DNA of 17,365 nt, from positions 1-17,365 of the forward strand of contig DHSO01000014.1 of NCBI GenBank assembly GCA_002410505.1, read 5' to 3'. Positions 1 to 6,649 of this stretch are shown here, piece by piece. The notes below the pieces were generated by a model. It made no database searches. It saw only the letters and a program-made list of their open reading frames with translations, and was not told the origin of the DNA. The position numbers and the translations under genes were made by a program. Source of the stretch: Cloacimonetes bacterium UBA5284 (GTDB taxonomy: Bacteria > Cloacimonadota > Cloacimonadia > Cloacimonadales > Cloacimonadaceae). Positions within the stretch are counted from its first letter, which is position 1, and the number at the start of each line of letters is the position of its first letter.

Positions 1-151
1 GTGTTAATGATGAAACCAATTTATAGATGCTATCTATCTTGTCAAGTACTATTTACATATGCTTTTTGTCCCCTTTCATGTGCAACGGTCTTAGAAAGAG
101 TGTTTTGAGGAGTTTCTCAGCGCCCACGAAAAGCGGATATTCCGCTATCTT
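1..151 (+). other. Upstream region of the sigma gene, with coding signal in two frames
   Basis: The sigma-factor frame stays open upstream of 152 as far as a TAG at 92-94. The residues it encodes from 107 (EEFLSAHEKRIFRYLL) are what sigma region 2 should look like. There is no ATG, GTG or TTG between 95 and 151 in that frame. An in-frame ATG at 59 is cut off by the TAG. A second frame is open from ATG 7 or ATG 10 to a TGA at 106-108 and ends in LERVF. Moving one base forward inside the TTTT run at 103-106 would join LERVF to EEFLSAHEK. I see no convincing promoter here. A TTGTCA at 39-44 has no well-spaced -10 partner. Confidence 0.5.
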
Positions 152-580
152 TTGGGCCTGACGGCAAGTGAAGACGATGCTAAAGACCTTGTGCAGGCTG
201 TATTTATAGCCATCTACAACAAGTTTGAAGGCATCGAGGAAGCCACCGCGCTTTCATATACCTATAGGGTCGCCCACAACAAAGCTATGACCTTCCTGAA
301 ACGAAGAAGCCGCTATGTGAATGTGGATCCCACGTCCTTTGTAAATGTATTGAAAGCGCCCACCCCACCCGAGGAACGGGACTACACATTTTTGCACAAT
401 GCCATGAAAGAACTACCCCATCGCATGGCCGCGGTAATCCAACTGCAATACTATGAAAAGCTCTCTTACAAAGAGATCTCGGCACACTTGGGGATCAGCG
501 TGAAGGCAGTGGAATCTCTTCTGGTTCGAGCCAAGCGCATACTGCGAAAAAAAATCGTGCAGGATAACAAGGAGTATTAA
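152..580 (+). CDS. ECF-type RNA polymerase sigma factor (5' end uncertain)
   Basis: This is an extracytoplasmic-function sigma factor that would direct RNA polymerase to a small set of promoters. The first ~45 residues are the later part of region 2 (SEDDAKDLVQAVFIAIYNKF), which binds core enzyme and the -10 element. Residues 83-135 are region 4, with a helix-turn-helix (YKEISAHLGISVKAVESLLV) for the -35 element. The only conventional start is TTG at 152. It would remove the first part of region 2, and recognisable family sequence continues upstream to about position 107 or 95, so the true protein is probably 15-50 residues longer. A frame break or a start I cannot identify is involved. An anti-sigma gene follows after 51 bp, the usual order for a sigma factor held inactive at the membrane. 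The family assignment is firm. The target promoters and inducing signal are unknown. Confidence 0.88.
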   Translation: MGLTASEDDAKDLVQAVFIAIYNKFEGIEEATALSYTYRVAHNKAMTFLKRRSRYVNVDPTSFVNVLKAPTPPEERDYTFLHNAMKELPHRMAAVIQLQYYEKLSYKEISAHLGISVKAVESLLVRAKRILRKKIVQDNKEY

Positions 581-631
581 GTAATATGACCGGACACCTA
601 AGCAAAGCGCCAAATATAAAAGGAGAGAACA

Positions 632-1048
632 ATGAGATGCAAAACAGCTGAACGCTACATCAGCCTGAAGCTCGACAATGAGTTGCCGGCTTCCCATGCC
701 AATAAATTGCAGCTACATCTGCAGCACTGTTCCTCCTGCCGCCAGCTCTTGGAGCAAAACCAAAAGCTTCAGAATCTGCTACACAGCCCGATTGAGAGTG
801 AATATCCATCCTGGATGCACCAGCGCATTATGCACAATCTGCCCACAGATAAGCCCAAAAACTGGCTTTACAAACCGGCCTTCAGCTTTGCCGGCTCCGG
901 TCTCGTGATCGCGCTGAGCCTGTTTATTGGCATATTCACCGGGATCAGGGGCTTCCGGGATACTGCTTTTCTCCCCGGAGTTGTGGGAGAAGAAAGCACG
1001 CAATTGCACTTCGGTGAAAACAGCCTGATGGAGATGTATGATGAGTAA
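632..1048 (+). CDS. Zinc-finger anti-sigma factor, single-pass membrane protein
   Basis: This is probably the anti-sigma factor for the gene just upstream, holding it at the inner membrane until an envelope signal arrives. The N-terminus has the zinc-binding anti-sigma pattern: H29-x3-C33-x2-C36, with C3 as a possible further ligand. The preceding ERYISLKLDNEL is typical of zf-HC2 domains. A hydrophobic segment at about residues 83-105 is the only membrane span, and a short periplasmic tail of about 33 residues follows. An AGGAG at 621-625 lies 6 bases before the ATG. The stop overlaps the next start, which suggests translational coupling. The periplasmic tail is short compared with RseA-like proteins, so signal reception may depend on the next two gene products. 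The role as partner of the upstream sigma factor is inferred from family and position. Confidence 0.85.
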   Translation: MRCKTAERYISLKLDNELPASHANKLQLHLQHCSSCRQLLEQNQKLQNLLHSPIESEYPSWMHQRIMHNLPTDKPKNWLYKPAFSFAGSGLVIALSLFIGIFTGIRGFRDTAFLPGVVGEESTQLHFGENSLMEMYDE

Positions 1049-1562
1049 AAGACTTATTACCATGTTGCTTTTTATCTCTCTAGCCTTCAATCTGGCCGTT
1101 TTGGGAAGTATCATCTGGCTGAGACTTCATATCCCACGCACTGTCCACCGCGAAAGATCCAGGAATGAATGGGTGCGTCTACCGGAACACATACATCATG
1201 ACCAAAACGATCCGGAAATCAGACAAATGCGCGTAGAATACGACAATCAGAAGGTAAATCTAATGCGCAGCCTCGCCGGCGACAACTATGTGGAAAAAGA
1301 CATTATTGCGATTATAGATTCCTCTCTCACTGCCCAGACTAATCTCGAGAAGGAGCTTGGGCACAGACTTTTGGACATTCGAAAACAAATGAGCTCGGAA
1401 GAAGCCGAAAAGTATTTCGGAGCCCGGGCCGATATGCTGCAAAGAAGAATTAACCGATATAGAGACATAAGAAACAGGAGACTCGAAGATGAAAAGAACA
1501 TTGATAATAGGACTTATCCTCATGATGGCCGCAGGCGCCCTCTTCGCCCAGAGAGCCAATAG
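1038..1562 (+). CDS. CnrX/ZraP-like membrane-anchored periplasmic helical protein
   Basis: An N-terminal anchor (about residues 6-29) is followed by a mostly helical periplasmic domain. The stretch ELGHRLLDIRKQMSSEEAEK (106-125) matches the helical-hairpin pattern of the periplasmic heavy-metal-sensor/ZraP group. A histidine-rich segment at residues 31-54 (H31, H37, H51, H53, H54) and H109 could bind metal, but this is a guess from composition. The ATG at 1038 overlaps the anti-sigma gene by 11 bp. The ATG at 1041 has better spacing (7 bases) from the GGAG at 1030-1033 and may be the real start. The last 24 codons overlap the next gene. In cnr-type systems a protein of this class senses metal and controls an ECF sigma through the anti-sigma factor. 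That role fits the operon but has not been shown here. Confidence 0.7.
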   Translation: MMSKRLITMLLFISLAFNLAVLGSIIWLRLHIPRTVHRERSRNEWVRLPEHIHHDQNDPEIRQMRVEYDNQKVNLMRSLAGDNYVEKDIIAIIDSSLTAQTNLEKELGHRLLDIRKQMSSEEAEKYFGARADMLQRRINRYRDIRNRRLEDEKNIDNRTYPHDGRRRPLRPESQ

Positions 1563-2064
1563 GATCGCCCCGAATAGAAGACCCATGGAAATGCATCGTT
1601 TTGCCGGCCCCATGCAAGCCTGCATGGACGAACTGAAGCTCAGCGATGCCCAACAGAAGAAATTTGCCGAAAGCAGAGCCGCTTTCCAAAAACAAGAGAA
1701 CACACTGAAAGCTGAGATCAGCAATCTGAAGCTGGATATGGTAGCTGCGATGAAAGCGGAAAACCCGAAACGCGTAAAAGAACTGAATAAACAGATAAGC
1801 GACAAAGAATTGCTCCTGGAAAATGCCCATGTGGACTTGATGTCCAACTACATGAAAGAACTGAACAAAGAGCAGAAAGAGATCATGTTGAAACATATGC
1901 CCATGATGATGAGAAATGGTCTGCAAAATCGCTTTGATGCCCGTGGTGCAATACATGGAAAAATGATGCAGCGCAGAGCCCCGGGTATGGGCGTAAGACA
2001 GCATGACTGCGAAGAAGAATGCGAAGATTGCGACGGAGACAGAAAGTTTAAACACAGAAAGTAA
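1489..2064 (+). CDS. Spy/CpxP-like periplasmic protein with Cys/His tail
   Basis: A signal peptide (residues 1-20, ending ALFA before Q21) directs this 191-residue protein to the periplasm. The mature part is predicted all-helical and highly charged. It has two LTxxQ-like segments, LKLSDAQQKKF (49-59) and LNKEQKEIMLKHM (125-137), the hallmark of Spy, CpxP and ZraP relatives, which act as ATP-independent chaperones or stress sensors. It is rich in methionine (for example 138-141). The tail contains H172-x-C174-x3-C178-x2-C181, a possible metal or thiol site that Spy and CpxP do not have. AGGAG at 1476-1480 is 8 bases before the ATG, supporting this start inside the preceding gene. As the last gene before a strong terminator, it is likely part of the sigma operon and perhaps its main effector. 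Confidence 0.75.
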   Translation: MKRTLIIGLILMMAAGALFAQRANRIAPNRRPMEMHRFAGPMQACMDELKLSDAQQKKFAESRAAFQKQENTLKAEISNLKLDMVAAMKAENPKRVKELNKQISDKELLLENAHVDLMSNYMKELNKEQKEIMLKHMPMMMRNGLQNRFDARGAIHGKMMQRRAPGMGVRQHDCEEECEDCDGDRKFKHRK

Positions 2065-2093
2065 GAATATCCCTCCTCAGCAACACACAGACT

Positions 2094-2127
2094 AATGCCA
2101 CGGGCACCCCTCCCGTGGCATTTTTTT
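2094..2127 (+). terminator. Intrinsic terminator of the sigma/anti-sigma operon
   Basis: An 11-bp perfect stem (AATGCCACGGG at 2094-2104 with CCCGTGGCATT at 2112-2122) and a 7-base loop are followed by a run of seven T at 2121-2127. It lies 30 bp after the stop of the Spy-like gene and ends the plus-strand operon. Confidence 0.93.
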
Positions 2128-2193
2128 GTTTTGAGGCACATTATACTCAAAATATTCTTGACGAAAGTCCGGAACATTCCGGTATGGAAATAT

Positions 2194-2976
2194 ATGAAGC
2201 TGTGTTTCGTGATCTTTCTCCTGCTGCTGTGTATGAGCTCTGCCCTGTGGGCGGAGCGTCAACAAAGCTATGCCCAGAAATACATAAAATCCTATCCCGA
2301 AAGCATTGGAAAAGCAGTTTCGGCTCCTCTATCCTGGGATGGAGAGGGGTGGCTGACTGCCGGCGCATTGGTGCTTTCGGCCGGCACTATATACTTGGCA
2401 GACGAAGAAATAAATGACTTCGTGCAGCGCAAGCGCAGCGACTTCAGTGAAACCATAATGACCGGTGCCAAGCAATTTGGTGAGGGGAAATATGTGTTAC
2501 CGGCTTTGGGGGCCACGATTTTGGGCGCGTACATCTTGGATTCGGAAAAAAGCATGGACACTGGACTCTTGTCCCTGAAAAGCTTCATTCTCGCAAATGG
2601 TGTAACTCTTACCCTGAAAACGGTCAGTCAAAGACGGCGTCCTTCCGCGGACAGGGGAAAAGAGTTCTTTGCCGGGAGTGGTTTCGATCGCAAGCGGGAT
2701 AGCTTTCCTTCCGGACACTCTACCATTGTGTGGAGCATTGCACCGATTCTGGCAGAACAGTATAGGGACAAAATCTGGGTAGCACCTGCTGCCTATAGCA
2801 TTGCTACACTCACTTCCATATCCCGTGTCCACGACAACAATCATTGGGCCAGCGATGCATTTGTGGGCGCAGTAATAGGATATGTGAGCGCGAAATTGGT
2901 CTTGGGCTCCACGCCACGCTTACAGCTGCTCCCAAACCCTGAATTGGCAGGTGTGAATATGTATCTTCTGTTTTAG
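2194..2976 (+). CDS. PAP2-family phosphatase with signal peptide
   Basis: This is a membrane phosphatase of the type 2 phosphatidic acid phosphatase family. Such enzymes dephosphorylate lipid phosphates, for example undecaprenyl pyrophosphate or phosphatidate, on the outer face of the membrane. All three catalytic motifs are present in this 260-residue numbering: K142-x6-R149-P150, P172-S-G-H175 and S210-R211-x5-H217-x3-D221. A signal-peptide-like segment (1-20) and several further hydrophobic segments (about 53-70, 100-116, 176-187, 195-211, 222-238) are visible. I chose ATG 2194 because the hydrophobic leader starts there. The longer frame reaches back to 2095, inside the upstream terminator stem. 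The protein ends in phenylalanine after a short polar tail. The substrate cannot be told from sequence. It converges with the next gene with a 1-bp gap. Confidence 0.88.
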   Translation: MKLCFVIFLLLLCMSSALWAERQQSYAQKYIKSYPESIGKAVSAPLSWDGEGWLTAGALVLSAGTIYLADEEINDFVQRKRSDFSETIMTGAKQFGEGKYVLPALGATILGAYILDSEKSMDTGLLSLKSFILANGVTLTLKTVSQRRRPSADRGKEFFAGSGFDRKRDSFPSGHSTIVWSIAPILAEQYRDKIWVAPAAYSIATLTSISRVHDNNHWASDAFVGAVIGYVSAKLVLGSTPRLQLLPNPELAGVNMYLLF

Positions 2977-2977
2977 T

Positions 2978-4669
2978 TTATTTGCCCAATACGAACGATA
3001 TAAAGCTAATCAGGGCATTTGTATATGAGGTGTCGCCCCGGTAATATTCTGTGATGATCTGCCGCACTTTTGCCATGTCCAGCATGGTATCTCCGATTAC
3101 GCTCGAATCGTTTCCCAGTGCCATTATTTGCTCTTTATTTGCTCTCAGAAATACTTCATTGCGCCCGGGAGCTGGATGCTTCTCTCGCCTGGTTTTTAGC
3201 GCGACCAGGATTTTCATCGCGTAAGGTCTATAGTTGTATGGAGCGCTGTGCTGAGCCAGGGCCAGGGGATACCGGCTCAATTGCGGAAAATATTCCCGGA
3301 TCACTCTGCGGTGAACTTGTTCATCCAATTGTGCCCAAGCACCATATTTCCAGTGCTGATTTAGCAAGGATGCCTGCAAGTATGGCATGTGGTCGTTGAT
3401 CTGAGAATCCAGATGGCAAAAATCCGGCATATTGATGCTGCGGGGTGAATAGCGCACATAAAAGAGGTTCATCCACAAGGGATTGGGCATTCCATCCGGT
3501 GGAGGCATCTGCGCCAGGGAGTCTTTCAGTGAATGCACAAAGCCCTTGTGCATGCTTAAATTCACTTCGGGGACAAAGAAACTGTGGGGCTTCAAATCCA
3601 GATATCCGGTAAAATACCGGTAATCCGGAGTTCTCAGCTTGAATAAGCTGAAAAAATGCGCTGCCATCATGCGACAGCGGAAGATTTCACCGTAATATCC
3701 CCCCAAAAAGACATCAAAATCCTCAGCCAATATCGGGAAGTACTGCATCAGACAACTGCTTGCCGGATTGTATCCAAAACCCCTGCTATACATGTATTTT
3801 CTTACGGATTCCCACCCGGTATCTACGCTGCGTTCGGCTATGAAGCGGAAGCTTAAGCCCAGATCTGTGGCGATGCGCCGAGCAAGGCGATAATCCTCCG
3901 TTGTGTCTCTGCCAAAGTGCACGGTGGAAATAGGCAGTCCGCTGTTCATGATGATGGCCAGCAAAGGACGCACATCCATTCCCGCGCTTAAACCCAAGCA
4001 CACCTTTCGCCCCGCTCTGAGAGGCAGAAGCGTCATGTTTTCCAACATCTTGTGTAGATTTTGAACTTCTGCGTCGGGACTGAAAACTTGATAGCTTATC
4101 TTCGCTCCTTGATCTGAGAGCAGCAGTGTACCTCTCTGAAACAGCATTTGTGTGTCTTGATAATAGCTAAAGCTGCCCGGCGCGTAACGGCGCTGGTGGG
4201 GTGGAAACTGCGTGTGCCAGTAGGCTCCCATCTTTTCGGGATCGATCTTTGCCAGACCGGCATCTTTCAGCAGAGTAATATCGGAGCAAAAATAGAAGTA
4301 ATCTGATAATTCATGCAGGTACAAACTACGCTTACAAAGTAAGTCGTTGTATGCCCGAATCTCACTGTTTGCGGCTATCAGTATTAACCAATGTCCGTCC
4401 AAACAGTCCAGATGCCTTTCATCGGCTAACAACACATGCCAATCGTCGCTGTCGGGATATCGAAAATCCGCGCCTTTGCGCAGGATGGGATCACCTAGGA
4501 TGAATACGGTCTCACCGGGTTTGTGGGGATGAGGAAAGTGGAGCAGATGCTTGCCGCTGCCGCCGGCATAAACTTCCACTTTCGCAGCTTCAAAGGAGTG
4601 CAAATGCGGTCGCAAAGGCGGTCTGTCTATCTTGCCTGTTTTAAAAAAGTATCCGTATAACCAGCTCAT
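2978..4669 (-). CDS. Asparagine synthetase-like protein with altered catalytic motifs
   Basis: The protein has the two-part layout of asparagine synthetase B: an N-terminal glutaminase-like half (about 1-170) and a C-terminal ATP-pyrophosphatase-like half (about 215-480). True synthetases begin with Met-Cys, whose Cys is the amide-releasing nucleophile. Here residue 2 is serine (MSWLYGYF). The pyrophosphate loop, normally SGGxDS, reads S228-A-G-M-D232-V, so the aspartate is kept while the second Gly and last Ser are changed. A later LGGYYGEIF (322-330) sits where family members carry a Gly/Glu-rich ATP-site loop. Such divergent homologues occur in polysaccharide and peptide-modification loci and often have unknown substrates. 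The start has an AGGA 6 bases upstream. It has no operon partner in the window. Glutamine hydrolysis looks unlikely, while an adenylating activity remains possible. Confidence 0.75.
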   Translation of the reverse strand: MSWLYGYFFKTGKIDRPPLRPHLHSFEAAKVEVYAGGSGKHLLHFPHPHKPGETVFILGDPILRKGADFRYPDSDDWHVLLADERHLDCLDGHWLILIAANSEIRAYNDLLCKRSLYLHELSDYFYFCSDITLLKDAGLAKIDPEKMGAYWHTQFPPHQRRYAPGSFSYYQDTQMLFQRGTLLLSDQGAKISYQVFSPDAEVQNLHKMLENMTLLPLRAGRKVCLGLSAGMDVRPLLAIIMNSGLPISTVHFGRDTTEDYRLARRIATDLGLSFRFIAERSVDTGWESVRKYMYSRGFGYNPASSCLMQYFPILAEDFDVFLGGYYGEIFRCRMMAAHFFSLFKLRTPDYRYFTGYLDLKPHSFFVPEVNLSMHKGFVHSLKDSLAQMPPPDGMPNPLWMNLFYVRYSPRSINMPDFCHLDSQINDHMPYLQASLLNQHWKYGAWAQLDEQVHRRVIREYFPQLSRYPLALAQHSAPYNYRPYAMKILVALKTRREKHPAPGRNEVFLRANKEQIMALGNDSSVIGDTMLDMAKVRQIITEYYRGDTSYTNALISFISFVLGK

Positions 4670-4706
4670 TTTGCATCCTAAGTATTGATAAACTCATTTT
4701 GCCGTC

Positions 4707-4733
4707 TGTATACTATTCGTCAAGTTTTTTCAA
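4707..4733 (-). promoter_or_regulatory. Candidate promoter for the asparagine synthetase-like gene
   Basis: On the minus strand, TTGAAA (4733-4728) and TATACA (4712-4707) are separated by 15 bp, about 40 bp before the ATG. The hexamers are good but the spacer is short, so this is tentative. Confidence 0.3.
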
Positions 4734-5007
4734 TGGCGGATTGTAGCCAATGCATTTTATTGAAAGAAATGAGTGTTTGCCGGAGCCGATGTGGTCCTTG
4801 CTTATGCGAAGCTCTTGAAGATTAGCAAAAAGCCCTCTGAAATACTCTGAGCCCGACAAAGAAACTCTTCGAAGAATTGGTGGGTCTTTAGCCTGCAGAC
4901 CGTATAAGCTCTTCTCTGTTGATCGGCAGCAGAGCAGATGAGTATAACTGCTATTTCATCCGGTGTAAATTGCATAGTGAGAATTGGCCATCCCCTATAG
5001 TTAAAGC

Positions 5008-5083
5008 TGTGCCGATCCCGATATAATCCCGATATCAAGCCGTGCTCATGCGATGATCACCCGATGATATCGAGTTCGGCACA
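5008..5083. repeat. Clustered 11-bp direct repeats inside an 8-bp inverted repeat
   Basis: TGTGCCGA (5008-5015) is matched by its inverse TCGGCACA (5076-5083). Just inside the left arm are two 11-bp units, TCCCGATATAA (5016-5026) and TCCCGATATCA (5027-5037), which differ at one base. Just inside the right arm are two further 11-bp units, CGATGATCACC (5051-5061) and CGATGATATCG (5062-5072), alike in their first seven bases. The inner units are also partly inverted relative to each other (CCGATATC versus GATATCG). This could be a repetitive extragenic palindrome or a multi-site operator upstream of the efflux operon. Confidence 0.55.
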
Positions 5084-5091
5084 CGATAAAA

Positions 5092-5130
5092 CACAGGGTG
5101 AGAATAGCTCACATAATTCGCTATTCTGTG
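5092..5130. repeat. Inverted repeat upstream of the efflux operon
   Basis: AGAATAGC (5101-5108) pairs perfectly with GCTATTCT (5120-5127) across an 11-base loop. If a 4-base bulge (GGTG, 5097-5100) is allowed, the stem extends by CACAG (5092-5096) with its inverse ending at 5130. It has no T run, so it is not a terminator. A regulator site or RNA structure is possible. Confidence 0.45.
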
Positions 5131-5181
5131 ATAAGTGGCCATAATTCATGATTATCAAGCTCTTTGGTTCTCTGTTTAAGC

Positions 5182-5209
5182 TTGCCAACTATCACTATTT
5201 GAATATATT
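5182..5209 (+). promoter_or_regulatory. Candidate promoter of the efflux operon
   Basis: TTGCCA (5182-5187) and TATATT (5204-5209) are separated by 16 bp, about 86 bp before the TolC-type gene. Each hexamer matches the sigma70 consensus at four or five positions. The repeats at 5008-5130 lie just upstream, where an activator or repressor could act. Confidence 0.4.
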
Positions 5210-5295
5210 CGTATTATGCGGAAACTAAGCTGAAAACACTGATCTACAAGTCCGCGAAATTGCGTAGAGCTGTGTGACTGTTTATGGGAGTATGA

Positions 5296-6636
5296 ATGTA
5301 TAAAATCTTCACGTTAATCGGGCTGTTGCTGCTGACCGGTTTCCTGCAAGCTCAGCGGCAGATCAGCCTTGAGGACGCAAAGAGCATGGCTTTGGAGCAA
5401 AATGCCGGCTATCTGGCAAAAAAAGCTGAATATGAAGCCGCCAAATGGCAAAAGACCAATGCCTTTTCCGCTTTTCTGCCCAATCTTAGTTTGGGGGGCA
5501 CATACCTGTATATGGACCCGGCACGCACTGTGAACACCGGCTCTCAGAGTATGCGCTTGAACAAGGATCAGCGCTCAATATCCCTGAATCTCAGCCAGGT
5601 CTTATTTGCGGGAGGCAAACTGTATCAGTCCTACAAGATCGCCGCACTATCCGCCGAGATGATACAGCGCGATCTGACCGCGAACCGGCTGCAGACTACG
5701 AATGAGGTGGAAGCTAAATACTACTCTGTCCTGCAAATGAAGGAAGTATACAGTATTGCCCAGGCAGAGTATGAACAAGCCGGCGCCAATCTGGAGCTTG
5801 CGGAACTAAAACTAAGCAATGGCTTGCTTGCTAATGCCGATTATCTTCGCTTTCAGGCAGATCTGGCAAACAAAGATATCGCTCTCTTGCAGAGTGAGAC
5901 TGCTTACGAGCTTGCTTTGAGGGATTTCAGCAAGCATCTGGGCAGTGAAGAATTGTTGGAACCACTTTCTTTGGCGCCGGAGGACAACGAGATTCTGCCT
6001 TTTGCCGATCTGGCCAGCGCTCAACTGAAAGAATTTGGCGAAAGACTGTTGGAGATAGCCAAAGCGGATAACCTCAGCTTGCAAAACATCCAAAATGGTG
6101 TGGAGCTATCCCGGCGCGCATACAAAATAAGTAAAGGCAGTTTTCTGCCCAGCGTCAGCCTGGTCGGCAGCAGGGCTTATGATGAAAATGGTATTGATCG
6201 CTATGAATTTGAGGCATCCAATCAGATTATGTTGAATCTTTCCGTGCCGTTGTTGCCTCAAGTCGGCAACGTGGCGGCATCCCGCAAGGCTTATTACGAT
6301 TCTCAACGAGCGGTGATGGAGGCAAAGGGCGCGCAGGATGGCATAATGCTGGGCATATCCGCTTCCGTTATCAAACTGGTCAGCAGTGCCCGCCAAGTGA
6401 AAAACGCGCGGCTTTCGCTGAGTATCACAGAAGAAATGTATGCGCAGCTTAGTGAACGCTTTCGCTTGAATATGATCTCTGCCATGGAGTTTATGGATGC
6501 CGAGATCATGCTGTCTGGCGCAAGAATGGCACACGCAAACGCGTATTATGAATTTATGAAAGCCCGGCTGGCTCTTTTGAACAATCTGGGCAGCGATGAT
6601 GATGCCGTGTTACACGACATCCTTTCCCAATTGTAA
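5296..6636 (+). CDS. TolC-family outer membrane efflux channel
   Basis: This is an outer-membrane exit duct for a tripartite efflux pump. A signal peptide covers residues 1-19 (LLLLTGFLQA, then Q). The 446-residue length and two related halves rich in long helices are typical of the family. The first half is around NAGYLAKKAEYEAAKWQKTN and LQMKEVYSIAQAEYEQAGAN, and the second starts near residue 265 (NGVELSRRAYKISKGSFLPS). Each half carries a FLPNLSLGG or FLPSVSLVG strand, as expected for the outer-membrane beta segments. GGGAG at 5286-5290 lies 5 bases before the ATG. The adaptor gene starts 10 bp after the stop and the pump follows, so this is the first gene of a complete efflux operon. The transported substrate is not evident. 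Confidence 0.93.
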   Translation: MYKIFTLIGLLLLTGFLQAQRQISLEDAKSMALEQNAGYLAKKAEYEAAKWQKTNAFSAFLPNLSLGGTYLYMDPARTVNTGSQSMRLNKDQRSISLNLSQVLFAGGKLYQSYKIAALSAEMIQRDLTANRLQTTNEVEAKYYSVLQMKEVYSIAQAEYEQAGANLELAELKLSNGLLANADYLRFQADLANKDIALLQSETAYELALRDFSKHLGSEELLEPLSLAPEDNEILPFADLASAQLKEFGERLLEIAKADNLSLQNIQNGVELSRRAYKISKGSFLPSVSLVGSRAYDENGIDRYEFEASNQIMLNLSVPLLPQVGNVAASRKAYYDSQRAVMEAKGAQDGIMLGISASVIKLVSSARQVKNARLSLSITEEMYAQLSERFRLNMISAMEFMDAEIMLSGARMAHANAYYEFMKARLALLNNLGSDDDAVLHDILSQL

Positions 6637-6637
6637 T

Positions 6638-6649
6638 GGAGGAACCTTG
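6638..6649 (+). promoter_or_regulatory. Ribosome binding site and TTG start of the adaptor gene
   Basis: GGAGG at 6638-6642 is 4 bases before TTG at 6647. It fixes the start of the adaptor gene at TTG rather than at the in-frame ATG codons at 6596-6604, which lie inside the TolC-type gene and would add 17 residues before a perfect lipoprotein signal. Confidence 0.8.

Larger units (their letters stand above)
4670..5295. other. 626-bp non-coding stretch between divergent genes
   Basis: No convincing gene is present. The only longer frame (minus strand, 4802-5038) has a composition I do not recognise and no good ribosome binding site. The stretch contains a candidate minus-strand promoter near 4707-4733, a compact cluster of direct and inverted repeats at 5008-5083, a hairpin-forming dyad at 5092-5130 and a plus-strand promoter candidate at 5182-5209. 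The rest (about 4740-5005) shows nothing I can name. Confidence 0.6.

Noticed and set aside
2095..2193. Longer version of the PAP2 gene starting at ATG 2095
   Set aside because: The extra 33 codons run through the terminator stem and T run, and they precede a clear signal peptide that begins at 2194.
2978..4669. Lasso-peptide cyclase reading of the asparagine synthetase-like gene
   Set aside because: No precursor peptide, leader-binding protein or peptidase gene lies nearby. The neighbour is a PAP2 phosphatase on the other strand.
4802..5038. 78-codon open frame on the minus strand in the non-coding stretch
   Set aside because: No recognisable domain, no good ribosome binding site, and it runs into the repeat cluster. 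It is more likely a chance frame, though a decayed gene cannot be excluded.
4740..5295. tRNA, small RNA gene or insertion sequence in the non-coding stretch
   Set aside because: No cloverleaf, transposase fragment, or terminal repeats with target duplications could be made out. The 8-bp inverted repeat at 5008/5076 encloses only 60 bp with no gene.
6596..6646. ATG codons giving a 17-residue longer adaptor protein
   Set aside because: They lie inside the TolC-type gene. TTG 6647 has GGAGG 4 bases upstream and begins directly with a lipoprotein signal.
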